From the NCBI GenBank assembly GCA_019096065.1, contig JAGUCH010000003.1, positions 930,001-994,000 of the forward strand: 64,000 bases of DNA. The letters are read 5' to 3'. The position numbers and the translations under genes are program-made. Below the pieces are notes generated by a model. It saw nothing but the letters and a program-made list of their open reading frames with translations, ran no database searches and was not told the origin of the DNA. This document shows, piece after piece, positions 28,701-37,876 of this stretch; the first letter of the stretch is position 1, and each line of letters begins with the position of its first letter. The stretch comes from Paracyclopina nana (lineage: Eukaryota; Arthropoda; Copepoda; Cyclopoida; Cyclopettidae).

Positions 28701-31700
28701 AGCTCAAGCCAACCAATAAAAATGAACTAGCTATGTTGAATTTGTCAGTCATAGAAAAGTCTTCTTGAATTTTCCTCAAGAATTCCTCTTCAATGAAATG
28801 AGAGTATTGTGATTTTCCAGGAAAGTTTTCTTGACTTATGAATTGACATCATGCCAAGAACGCACTTGGTGTCAAATATTTTTGAAAAATCAGGCTAAGA
28901 AAATTGTACTATATGACTTTTCATTGAGTTGGTCAAATCAGGGAGGTACCAGGTGTGAAAATTGTACACTTTCAAATCATCAACATGTTAATCAAAAGAG
29001 CCAAAATCAGAATTATTTCTGTATTAGTGATGGTGGTTTCACTTTCATTGTGTCTCATCCATTTGCTTTCCCACTGCTATGACAGAGAGCAATGTATCAT
29101 AAAAGACTTCAATGGGACACAAATCACCTCAATTATGTGAGGTTGCAGCGTTACCAGATGTTTCATCGGGGTTTACTACTATGAGCCCTTCAAGGTCTAT
29201 TAAGCAACTCAAAACGCCAGAATTGCTAGAAATGCAAACTACTAGCGCTGAGCTGATTTTTTTATATCATAGGAAAGTCAATAACTCCACTTTTACTTCC
29301 TCTACTTCTTAACGAAAAGCCGTATGTACTACGTAGTACATAGCCTTGTAATTAAAACTCGTATTCAATGCCAAAATTCGAAAAATGTTCCGAATTTGGA
29401 ACTATTTACAGTTTTGGAAACGGGAGACTCAGCTGATTATTTTTTCATATCATAGCAAAGTTGATATCTCCACTTTTACTTGCGCTAGTCCTTAATTAAG
29501 GAAAAGCCCTATGTACTACGTTGTACATAAGGCTGCGTTTCATCCGTCTTTTCAGTGCGAAAATTCGAAAAATGCTCCGATTTTGGAACTATTTACAGTT
29601 TTGGAAACGGGAGACCAAACTGAACACTTTTTATTACATAGTAAACAAGATATCTCAGCACCTTGTCTCCGTAAAACTCAGCAGTTAGGCTGCTATTTAG
29701 CACGGGCGATCGCGGCGAACACGGGCGAACACAGCGAACACGGGCGAACACAGCGAACACGGGCGAACACACCGAACACGGCGAACACGGCGAACACACC
29801 GAACACGGCGAACACGGCGAACACACCGAACACAGGTGAACACACCGAACACGGGCGAACACAGCGAACACGGGCGAACACGGCGAACACGGCGAACACG
29901 GCGAACACGGCGAACACACCGAACACAGCGAACACGGGCAAACACGGGCAAACACGGGCGAACACGGGCGAACACACCAAACACGGGCGAACACACCAAA
30001 CACGAGCGAACACACCGAACACGGGCGAACACACCGAACACGGGCGAACACACCGAACATGGGCGAACACAGCGAACACGGGCGAACACACCAAACACGG
30101 GCGAACACACCGAACACGGGATAACACACCGAACACAGCGAACACAGCGAACACAGCGAACACGGGCGAACACGGCGAACACACTGAACACAGCGAACAC
30201 GGGCGAACACAGCGAACACGGGCGAACACGGCGAACACGGGCGAACACGGCGAACACGGGCGAACATAGCGAACACGGCGAACACACCGAACACGGCGAA
30301 CACACCGAACACGGCGAACACACCAAACACGGGCAAACACACTGAACACAGTGAACATACACGAACTCGGGCGGACACAGCGGAAAAATTCTAAGTTTTG
30401 CTTGCATTTGATCCCTGCCTATGCAGTCGCGGCCAGATGATTTTTTGCCATCATATATACTTGGACTAATTTAGATGATTGCAATTAGCAATGCAGAGCT
30501 ACTTTAAAGCTCATGCTAAGCCAGACGCAAAATATTCTTAAAACATATTCCAATTGCGAATTGACCAAATTACGTAAAAACCTAAATTAAAGAAATTAAA
30601 ATTAAGAGTTTCAAAAAAAATTCCTAAAAACTTGTACGTTTCCAAATTATAACTGATAAATGAAGCATGAGAAGTGAGCCAAAAAATCCAACTTTTATTA
30701 GAAATACTTTTTTGGAATAAAAATCAAGTGAAAAATTGAATTTCTGGCTCAAAATTATTCAGGCTTTTTGGCCCTATGAAGTTAGAGCTATTATTTTAGT
30801 TCTTTTTAAAAAGGGTAATTCTTGGATTTTCCTCAGCATAAAATGAAATGTGATTATAGTAACTGTTCTGATTATTTTTCCTATATACAGATTTTTAAAG
30901 AGTCGTGCATTATAAGGAGCAATATTTCAAAAGGCAGCATATTTGCTTGAGCTTGGTTAGAGTCTAAAATCATTTATATTTGGTCCATTATAGATGGCTA
31001 ATCCCATCTTGGCTAATCCAAGAATCATCTATGTTCATACCGCACTAGAGCACAAGCAAGTAACAGTCCAAATATCGACGAGGATTGTTAAAAATCATCT
31101 GAAGATGATCATCTAATCGAAATCAACTAACGCATCTATATTAATACAGAGCGATCAAACTAAAAAGGAAAAATAACCTTAACATTCAGGCAAAATTTAC
31201 AAAGGTATCTTCAATCTGAGAGGGTTTTATTGTTCATAATTTTAAAAATGAGAAAGCACCTAAAAGCCAAGATTTTGCTGCATTTTTTGTTTGATGACAC
31301 AATTGATGGCGATGATTAAGTAGCCTTAATTAATAAGCCTTTCTTGTATTTAACCATCAATCGAGAACTTCTTGCCATCCACCAATGTACAATCTGAATT
31401 ATCTGAATTTTTTGCTTTCTTATTCTCTAAATATTTTAAAAATACATTTTCTTAATTATGCAAATCCTCGTTGGTATAGTGGATAGCATACCCTATACAG
31501 CATCCCCGGTTAGTTTTTGGGTTCTAGCACAAATATTATTTTATGTTAGGTTTTGATCATATTTTTTATGCTTGTATTTGGCATGCTCTGAGCAGGCTTA
31601 ATTATCTCAGCAATAGTTCTTAATTGTATGCATTTTTGTTGCGGTAAATATTTTCTTGCCTTGTTTCAGATTAAGCTTAACTAGGTGCTTTTATCGAATT

Positions 31701-34700
31701 TTCGTCTCCCTTATTTAATTTAAATGGTTCCTGTCATTTTGAAATATTAAATAACTTTACTATAGAAAATTCCAGTTTGTATGAATCCTCGTTAGTATAG
31801 TGGTAAGTATCCCCGCCTGTCACGCGGGAGACCGGGGTTCAATTCCCCGACGGGGAGGTTCTTTTTTGTGTGAAGCAAGGGGTAAAGGTATATTTAGCTT
31901 TTGCCAATAGTAAAAATTGTTTTATTTTAGTTTTTGATCTTATTTAGTGCTTTTTCTTTTTTGGGCCTTCCTTGCAGTAATGTAACAATACTGTCCTGAT
32001 GACGAGTCCATATAGGGTTTTTCGCTCATGAGTAGTCAAAGGAAAGATCATCGAGTGGCGAAGCCACGAGTGATCTGGAATTTTACTACGAATGAGCGAA
32101 AAACCCTATATGGACGAGTCATCTGGACAGTATTGACATTTTTGTCAGCTTCGTGACGGTTAAAAGTCCAATAGCACTGTTTAAAATACTAAAAATTGAT
32201 TAATTTACCAATTAAATTGGCCTTAAAAACGATAGCTCGTTTTCAGGTATAACTTTGCGGTCAATCGCGCGCGCGGATATCCAGGTTAGCAACACAAGAG
32301 CTCAGCAGTCAACACAATCACTGCTTAATGCGGTGTCATTTCAATAGATGGCGCTTTTTCATGCGCTTTTAAATCACTCATCAGTTATGGATAGTTGATG
32401 TGATCTGGTGGTGTAGTGGTAGTGTGCAGACTTTTCACTCAGCCGACCCAAGTTTGAATCCCGGTTAAGTCTCTTTTTTGGGAGCGGGCGCGCGTAGCGC
32501 GCTCGCTCCCACAAATCATTCTGACACGGGCAAAAGGCAAAAATTGACGGAACCAATCAGATTTGAGAATTAAGGCCCAATGAAAATTGATCTTATCAAT
32601 AGAAGTTACGGGTGACAAGTTGCATACTGACCTCGAGTTTTAACCTCTTTAAGTAGCAAAGTTGACTAGTAGTTGATAGGTGAAATTGTTAACTTAATTC
32701 TAAACATAAAAAGTAGTATTCTTATGGTGAATTAAAAGCATATTTATCAACAGAATTTTAAACTTCTCACCACCTTTGGGCCCAAAATAATAATTTTTGC
32801 TTCCACAATTTTTCAGACCATATTAAAAACACAACTGCCCTTTTCCGACTACCTACCCAACCTCTAAAAATGGCCAAAACTCACCAAATTTATTAATGAA
32901 ATGTCATTTTTTCTTATACCAAGTCTTTTAAGGCAGTGCAGTGTTTGGCCTAAATTGGTCACTTATGAAAATCTGGCGGTAAATGCTGTGTACTTAATTG
33001 ATTAAATTGACATCTTACTGGGGAGAAGTGCTTGTCCACCATAACTACCTAGCAAAGCTATTGACTTTGTAGAGATGAATAGCTGAAATAGTGCTAAACT
33101 GGCTGCATGTACGTACTGCCTACAGATATTTGTCCATTTTGATCTTTGCTTCAATGGGACTGAATTAAAATACTTTAAGCCAAGTAATGTAAGGACTTTT
33201 GAAACGCCCGCTCCATGCTGTCCACATTGTGGACGCCTAAATCTAGTTTAAATTGAAGAAGAACTCTCCAACTGTACAATATTGAACATTATTTCTTCAC
33301 ATGTGACGAAAAAAAGTCATTATTGTACGGTGGATGCGAGCGCACGCCAAATCTCAGCAAAATACAGGGATTTTCGCTTCACTGCCGTATGTAGTGAACC
33401 CACCGCCAAGTTGACAAAAATGCTTAATTTTAAGCGGGGCTTACGCTACGGTGAGTATTCATGCTAATATAATGCATTTATAATCCCGCAAAAATCCACG
33501 AGATGGCGCCGCTGTTTTTGTAATCAAATTGATTTTCACATGTCATCTCGACCAAAATGATCTATGTCGACTTAAAGAGCTAAAATGTTGCTTGTCAAAC
33601 TTGCTAAGATCTAAGAATCCAGGTGATGAATCTTTATCCATGATACTTGAAAGTTGAGGAAAATGGATCATTAACAAACCATATGCAATAAACAAACAAA
33701 ACTTTGCCATAATGGTTTTAAAGAAAATCTCCGGATATTGAATAAAGGAGCCTAAAAAGTAAAAAGACAATTTTAAGGAGGTATCCGAGACTGAGGTATC
33801 TTCAGTCTTCTTCTCACTTAAAAGATGGCGCTCACGGCATGAAAAAATATTGTCCGAAAATGAAGACAACGCCATCTCTGGAGCTATTTTTTGTAGGAGT
33901 TTTATATGAGTAAGGTTTTTGGTAGTTATACATTTTCCCCTTTCTTTCAACTTGGCCTTTTAGTGGGGATATTTTTGAGTAGACTTAAAAGTGAATTTTG
34001 ACTAAAACTCTTACGATAAATATTTTCTATATGCCTAGCTTTAAAATGCCGCTTCCTTCACGTATTTTCGATTATATCCTTTAATTTTGATGACCCTTTT
34101 TCCGTTTTTATTGAATTCAAGAATGGTGACGTTGGAGCAAAGGAGTTGTCACCAGACCATAAGGCACGAGGAAGCACTGCAGAGGTTACAGGAGATCCAG
34201 GAGCAAAGCAGTGACAAGCATATTGAAGAAATGCTGCTTGGGCGTTTTTGCAATGGTCACTTCATTTGGAGGATTGACAACTTCACACTTCATTTGCGCA
34301 AGATGAAAGAGTCTCGATCCCACGTGGTCTACTCACCTGGCTTTTACACTGCTCCTGTCTTGGGCTATAAAGTTTGCCTGCGTTGCAACGTCAATAATGT
34401 CCAAGGTGATGAGTTTTTGGGCATATTTCTGCACATTGCCTCAGGCGACGACGATGACCTCATTGACTGGCCTTTTGCTGGCAAAATTGTGCTCACCATA
34501 AAAAATAGGCAAGGAGAACGTGATTTTGTGGAGACCATGGAAACTCAATTTGGCTTGACAGCCTTCGACAAGCCTGGATCCGGGTCCAGAAATCCGGTGG
34601 GGTTTGGCTTGCAGCAGTTCATCTCTATAGCTACCTTATTTAATCAGGGATTTTATGATAGGAAAAAGGACTCGGTTGCCATTGTTGCCAAAGTGTCACA

Positions 34701-34707
34701 TGATTAG
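4748..34707 (+). CDS. TRAF6: TRAF6-like E3 ligase/adaptor, gene split by a 27-kb intron
   Basis: Exons are 4748-4946, 6197-6525, 6581-6831 and 34122-34707, giving 454 residues. All three junctions keep phase, including an Arg codon split across the 27.3-kb intron. Exon 1 carries a RING finger (CSIC, then CGHRFC, CSYC-type spacing and CPHDNC). Exon 2 carries TRAF-type zinc fingers with repeated Cys/His pairs. Exon 3 is a Ser/Gln-rich linker. The last exon has a short coiled-coil-like segment, then a MATH/TRAF-C domain ending at the C-terminus. TRAF6 proteins act in the cytosol downstream of Toll/IL-1-type receptors and make K63-linked ubiquitin chains. The order RING, zinc fingers, coil, MATH and the RING sequence fit TRAF6 better than other TRAFs. 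A polyadenylation signal AATAAA follows the stop at about 34711. The first intron carries a small hAT element and the third intron a giant palindromic element. Confidence 0.88.
5482..5971. mobile_element. Non-autonomous hAT-type element (MITE)
   Basis: A 490-bp insertion in the first TRAF6 intron. It begins TAGTGATGGAACGAG and ends with the inverse CTCGTTCCATCACTA. Perfect 8-bp direct repeats AGCATAGT flank it at 5474-5481 and 5972-5979. An 8-bp duplication and a TAGTGATGG terminus are typical of the hAT superfamily. The interior has no coding capacity and is filled with variants of TTTTCAAGCTT, on both strands, near each end. Confidence 0.9.
7075..7775. repeat. Left [13 protein letters not shown], GTGTTCG-based
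   Basis: About 700 bp built from 8-10-bp variants of GTGTTCGSC, often paired as a 19-bp unit (GTGTTCGGTGTGTTCGCCC). It is GC- and CpG-rich against an AT-rich background. No stop codon is generated by the unit, so long meaningless open frames run through it on both strands. Confidence 0.95.
7801..8410. repeat. Left-side 160-bp tandem repeat, about 4 copies
   Basis: Copies begin with TTCTTATTTTGCACTAGGAG-like sequence at about 7801, 7961, 8120 and 8280, giving a period of 159-160 bp. Each unit contains a short inverted pair around GGCCAAAGTTTGGCC. No equivalent array exists on the right side of the element. Confidence 0.93.
8552..8685. repeat. 56-bp stem hairpin at the outer edge of the left arm
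   Basis: Stems 8552-8607 and 8630-8685 are inverted copies with only a few mismatches and enclose a 22-bp loop. The homology between the two giant arms starts at 8680, inside the last bases of this hairpin. The loop shares GAGACTCAGCTGAT with the right-side tandem repeat near 29427. Confidence 0.9.
10740..14960. repeat. ~285-bp satellite array in the left arm
   Basis: About 15 diverged copies of a unit with landmarks AGATATAAGCTTGCAAAGTTTG, ATGGCGGGAAAAA, poly-C and GGAGCGGGAAGCCAGCTC. Landmark spacing is 282-302 bp in the outer part (10831, 11118, 11400, 11684, 11967, 12256, 12544, 12846) and becomes irregular inward, where units are more diverged and some are shortened. The mirror array is at about 22990-27190. 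Confidence 0.92.
15478..17300. repeat. Three diverged ~260-bp copies in the left arm
   Basis: Copies at about 15478-15740, 15745-15990 and 17040-17300 share landmarks such as ATTCCACCAGTACCTGTTCATGCTCA and CAACATTCATCCATCATC with many substitutions. Small open frames in the third copy are not conserved in the others, which argues against coding. The mirror copies are in the right arm. Confidence 0.75.
15956..16521. repeat. Nested inverted repeat inside the left arm
   Basis: About 75 bp at 15956-16030 is repeated in inverse at 16445-16521, enclosing roughly 415 bp. Both contain GACATTTTTAAAAAT and GACTGACAATTCAATCAAAAA. The mirror copy lies near 21429-21994, so each giant arm carries its own smaller foldback. 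Confidence 0.85.
18744..19206. other. Unique 463-bp spacer at the palindrome centre
   Basis: This is the only part of the palindrome without an inverted partner. A 119-codon open frame (18897-19256) starts in it and runs into the right arm. Its product is Cys-rich with no recognised domain or codon signature, and it is probably fortuitous. Confidence 0.9.
19207..29249. repeat. Right arm of the giant inverted repeat
   Basis: 10,043 bp, the reverse complement of the left arm. It mirrors the satellite array (about 22990-27190), the three-copy block and the nested inverted repeat. The poly-G/poly-C tracts are shorter here than on the left (for example near 25270-25280 against 12638-12656). Homology stops at 29249. 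Confidence 0.97.
29250..29700. repeat. Right-side ~187-bp tandem repeat
   Basis: Just over two copies, marked by GGAACTATTTACAGTTTTGG at about 29398 and 29585 and by TATGTACTACGTWGTACATA palindromes. It takes the place of the 160-bp array found on the left side. Confidence 0.85.
29705..30375. repeat. Right [13 protein letters not shown], CGAACAC-based (inverse of left)
   Basis: About 670 bp of GGGCGAACACACCGAACAC-type units, the reverse complement of the left [13 protein letters not shown]. The arrangement of variants differs from the left array, so unit turnover has occurred independently. Confidence 0.95.
31465..31536 (+). pseudogene. Decayed tRNA-Asp-like sequence
   Basis: It starts TCCTCGTTGGTATAGTGG, like the intact tRNA-Asp 320 bp downstream. 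The anticodon arm, the T arm and the 3' acceptor strand do not pair properly. It is probably a degenerate tRNA copy. Confidence 0.6.
31786..31857 (+). tRNA. tRNA-Asp (GTC)
   Basis: 72 nt. The acceptor TCCTCGT pairs with ACGGGGA (one G-T pair) and leaves discriminator G. The anticodon stem CCCGC/GCGGG holds loop CTGTCAC with anticodon GTC at 31819-31821. The T arm CGGGG-TTCAATT-CCCCG is intact, the A and B boxes are standard, and a T-run terminator follows. It sits inside the long TRAF6 intron, on the same strand. Confidence 0.95.
31986..32135. repeat. 150-bp near-perfect palindrome (MITE-like hairpin)
   Basis: Ends CAATACTGTCC and GGACAGTATTG enclose arms of about 75 bp with only a few mismatches, closing on GAGTGGCGAAGCCAC. 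No clear target duplication is visible. It belongs to the same style of hairpin as those at 46468 and 52371. Confidence 0.88.
32402..32510 (+). pseudogene. tRNA-Glu-like relic followed by a GC-rich hairpin
   Basis: An A box (TGGTGTAGTGGTAG), a Glu-type loop TTTTCAC and a B box (GTTTGAATCCC) are present, but acceptor and anticodon stems are mispaired. A T-run follows, then a hairpin at 32480-32510 with a 14-bp GC-rich stem (GGGAGCG / CGCTCCC at the base). This could be a tRNA-derived SINE head or a dead tRNA gene. Confidence 0.55.
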
Positions 34708-34893
34708 CACAATAAAGAGGCATGTCTTCTACAAAGGAACTAAAATGCAGTATAATGTATAAATGAGAGAGGTTTCGGTGGTGAAATGTCTGGGCCTCTT
34801 TGCGCTTGGAAACGAAGTACTGGATCAGCTGCTAAAACATTCGGTGTGTGATGCATTAGGAAACTCGTTGCATTTATTCTCATGTATACTAGC

Positions 34894-35910
34894 ATGTCAA
34901 CCCTCAAAGCTATTTCGAACATCGCCAAGGGATCAAGACGCATTTGGACCTCAGCTGCTTGCAACTCCTGGATTTTTCCAAGCGTGAGTCACTCATGATT
35001 TACCTGACCTTCAACATATTTTAAGCAATTCTTTCAGGATGCCTCCAAATCCACTGGACACTCCAGCCTCTTGGCCAATAAGCACGAAGTCTATGAAGTT
35101 TTGGTAGAAGATGTCTCCCCTGGCATGTGGGAGGACTACTTGGCCCACAAAGGTAAGAGTGCCTAATTACCGCAAATTAATCATGCCTAATTGAGCTGTC
35201 ATCAAGCTGACTACTTTGACGTTCTCAAGAGCCAAAATGACAAGTGCTCATTGATAGCGAGCTGGAGGTTCATTTATGGGGATCAGAATTTCCGAGCCAT
35301 GCATTTATTGCAGTATCCAAAGGTGGGTGAAATTTTGAAGCTTCATATCAACTTATAAAATAATTTATCGAATGGCTGAAAGGGCTGGAGTGATATTGAT
35401 GAGCTCAGGCGCCAGCTCAAGAACGACCCCCAATTATCTTCAGTGGAAAAGGCCGGGTGGAAGCTCATCAAGCGCCAAGAAAACGAGTTTTTGAAGGCTT
35501 TCTCATACTGGCCAATGCCAACTGCCAGAACTGGGAGCAACATCTATGACGTCCGCAGCTATCGGGTCAAGCCTGGAAGCATGTATGACTGGGGAAACTA
35601 TTGGGCCAAAGGCATCAAATGCAGGAGAAACGTGCGAGATGACATTCCCTATGCTGGCTTTTTCTCTCAGCTTGGAAGTCTTCACACTATCTATCACATC
35701 TGGTGAGCCTCTCTCAGATTATTCCAAAGGGCTGGAGGACAATTGATTTCTTTCTTCAGGTGCTACACTGATTTGGCAGACAGAAAGGCTTGCAGGGAGG
35801 GAACTTGGCACAATGAGGGGTGGAATGATGTTGTGGCCAACACAGTCCCTCTGATCCGAACAATGAAAACACGAATCTTGGAGCCTTTGCCGTTTTCACC
35901 TACGCAGTAG
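34894..35910 (+). CDS. NIPSNAP: NIPSNAP family mitochondrial protein
   Basis: Five exons: 34894-34983, 35038-35152, 35207-35322, 35383-35702 and 35760-35910, all GT-AG with introns of 54-60 bp and consistent phase (263 residues). The first exon encodes a basic, Ser/Ala-rich segment without acids, suitable as a mitochondrial targeting peptide. The rest has the two NIPSNAP ferredoxin-like repeats, with family phrases around LLANKHEVYE, GSNIYDVRSY, KPGSMYDWGNYWAKGI, GFFSQLGSLHTIYHIW and TRILEPLPFSP at the end. Human NIPSNAP1/2 sit in the mitochondrial matrix, accumulate on damaged mitochondria and attract autophagy receptors including SQSTM1. The gene lies 187 bp after the TRAF6 stop on the same strand. 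Confidence 0.92.
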
Positions 35911-36003
35911 TAGTAGCACTCATTGTTAACAGGTGAGATTAATAAAAAGGCTCATAGTTTGACGCGCCTAGAAAGTTGCATTTTTTTAACTTATTTCAAG
36001 TCA

Positions 36004-37750
36004 TTACCAATTAAAGGGGAACGCCGTGCCTCGTTTTGACTCAAAGTCTCTTTCGCTCTGGTGAATCAGAGCATTTTGCTTCCTCTCGAAAAGACATTGC
36101 ACGTATTTGTGATCCCAAGCCTCCAGGGATTCGCATAATGTTAGCAGTTTTTGGCTTGATGGGGATAAAATCCCCGCGAGTCCTTGTATGCTATGAAAGC
36201 CCACCTCTTTGGTAATTTCGGACAGCATCGATTTGGGTGCGTTCACTTTTCCAGATTCGATGTTTAGAATGTTGAGCAGGAATTTGCTAGTGCCACCTTG
36301 AACGAAGCACGTGAAAATGACTACTGCTAAGGCTGCACTCTTGAACATGGAGTGTCTATCTGAGTCCTCCAAGTCGTTGGCCATAGCAAAAGTTGCAGCT
36401 CCTCGCAGTCCTCCATAGCTAACGAAAAATCATGCTATTTAAATGTATTAAATATGTATAAGGATTTGGTACCTTATGATGATGAGTTGTTTTGTGGTGA
36501 GCTTGTGCCAAATTCTCAATTGATTGATCATCAATCCAATCCAAAAGGTGGATAGAAATCTGAATACCACGATGAAAAGTATCGTCCAAGCAATAATTAG
36601 AAAGTTCCACGATGTCACCTCAAACACTTCCATGCCAAAGAGCAGGAATATCAAGTTTTCAGCTCCAATGGCCACGGCTGCCAGGATTGTCACGATGGCT
36701 GTTTTCGCAGAGTTGTGCAGACATTTGAATCCATATCGTTTCTCTGTCACTCCACAGCCTATTACGCTGATTATGCCTGACCATCCCAAATAAGCGGCCA
36801 TGGCGTAAGAAAACGCGACGAAGCTAAAAAGCACGGACACATCCAGGAAATGTGACATTTTATCGCCGCTTGTGATTGAGCAGAGAACAGATGCTAAAAA
36901 TCCAAAAGTAGCACCAACAATAAATCCACCAAGTCCAACGGTCACAAAGCTGAATAGTGCGCACAAATATACCTAAAGCAATGTTTAAGTACTTTTATAG
37001 TACCTCTGAGGCTAGAAGAGAAACTATATGTTACCTTGGCCTCGTCGGTTAGGTCTACATTGGCTAGATCACGCACAATTGAGTAAGCTACTAATGCAAC
37101 TCCATCGTTGAACAATGATTCGCCAAAGACCAAATTATGCAGTGTCTGTGGCACTTTGATCTCTTCAAACAATGCAATGATTGCCACAGGGTCCACTGCT
37201 GAAATGATGCTCGAAAACAGTAGCGCTTCTATCAGGGGCACATTCGGGCTCACTCCAGCCAAACCCAGAGCGTAAATGGTGAACCCAAATGCAATTATGT
37301 TGAACAGAGTTCCGATGACGGCAAACATGAGAATCCCGTCAATTTGCAATGCAAAGTCTCGGTTGCAAGTGTGAAAAACGCTATTCTGAAAGTAATAAAA
37401 AGGCAAAAATCAATAGACTTAGAATTAAATGAATAAGTAAGCGGACTTACCAGGATGATTGGAGGTAAGAGGAAATTGAGAATAGTCTTGCTATCGAAAA
37501 TTTCACCAATGAAAGCTTCGCGATTTTCGTGTTTTTTGATTGCAACTAGTCCTCCAACGGCAATTCCGACGATGATAAAAACCGAAGATTTCGGCAAATA
37601 ATCATTGATCACTTTAAGCGGAGATTCTCTCAGAGCGATGTGAATTATGGGAATCAGAATCAAGAGGAATGCCACAAAGAAGAATCGGTCACCAGCTAGG
37701 CTAGACCCGAATTTTATGAGTAGCGTCTCAGGGTCCGCGCCGGTCGCCAT
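36004..37750 (-). CDS. Na+/H+ exchanger (NHE, CPA1 family), short tail
   Basis: Exons 37750-37451, 37385-37035, 36972-36473 and 36418-36004 join in phase to 521 residues. Multiple hydrophobic segments carry NHE landmarks: LPPIIL, SAVDPVAIIALFEEI, FGESLFNDGVALVAY (the ND pair of the ion-binding core) and YGGLRGA. It resembles the plasma-membrane exchangers that trade sodium for protons. The membrane core is followed by only about 95 residues, whereas animal NHEs usually have long cytosolic regulatory tails. The N-terminus also lacks the usual long leader. Either this is a short paralogue or a downstream exon was missed. A spliced tail further left is unlikely because the stop is in frame and NIPSNAP ends 94 bp away. 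Confidence 0.88.
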
Positions 37751-37876
37751 GTTTTCTTTCTTTGTTCACGCTTCCGTTTCCCGAACAATAAATTCCTTTC
37801 AATTAATAAAAAGTATGTTCATACGTGGACTTTTTATTTTATGCCAAATGACAAGCGTGAAAAATCAAAATTCAAG
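37751..37876. promoter_or_regulatory. Compact divergent promoter region
   Basis: Only 126 bp separate the start codons of the NHE (minus) and the acidic-tailed protein (plus), so both promoters and 5' UTRs must share this stretch unless upstream exons exist. No TATA box is obvious on either strand. Confidence 0.5.

Larger units (their letters stand above)
6888..31153. mobile_element. Giant (~24.3 kb) palindromic foldback-like element in TRAF6 intron 3
   Basis: The outer ends are related in inverted orientation. The left end, from 6891, reads TCTGTATAAACATAGATGCG. The right end, read inward on the other strand from 31150, reads TCTGTATTAATATAGATGCG. Moving inward, both sides share a second inverted block (about 6985-7047 and 30390-30445), then inverted [14 protein letters not shown], then side-specific tandem repeats, then two ~10-kb near-identical inverted arms. 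Candidate 9-bp target duplications with one mismatch flank it (6879-6887 and 31154-31162). No transposase was recognised. Very long, internally repetitive inverted termini are known from Foldback/Galileo-type and some Mutator-like DNA elements; assignment to either is inference. Confidence 0.6.

Noticed and set aside
8680-29249. The palindrome as an assembly or inverted-chimera artefact
   Set aside because: A 463-bp unique centre, real substitutions between arms and different outer arrays argue against simple read fold-back. It still needs long-read confirmation, so it is kept as a finding with that caveat.
31986-32010. A hammerhead ribozyme, suggested by CTGATGA
   Set aside because: The matching GAAA core and stem III are absent; the word lies in the stem of a plain palindrome.
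33543-33950. A 135-codon minus-strand frame in the TRAF6 intron
   Set aside because: No signal peptide, domain or splice support; composition is like the AT-rich background.
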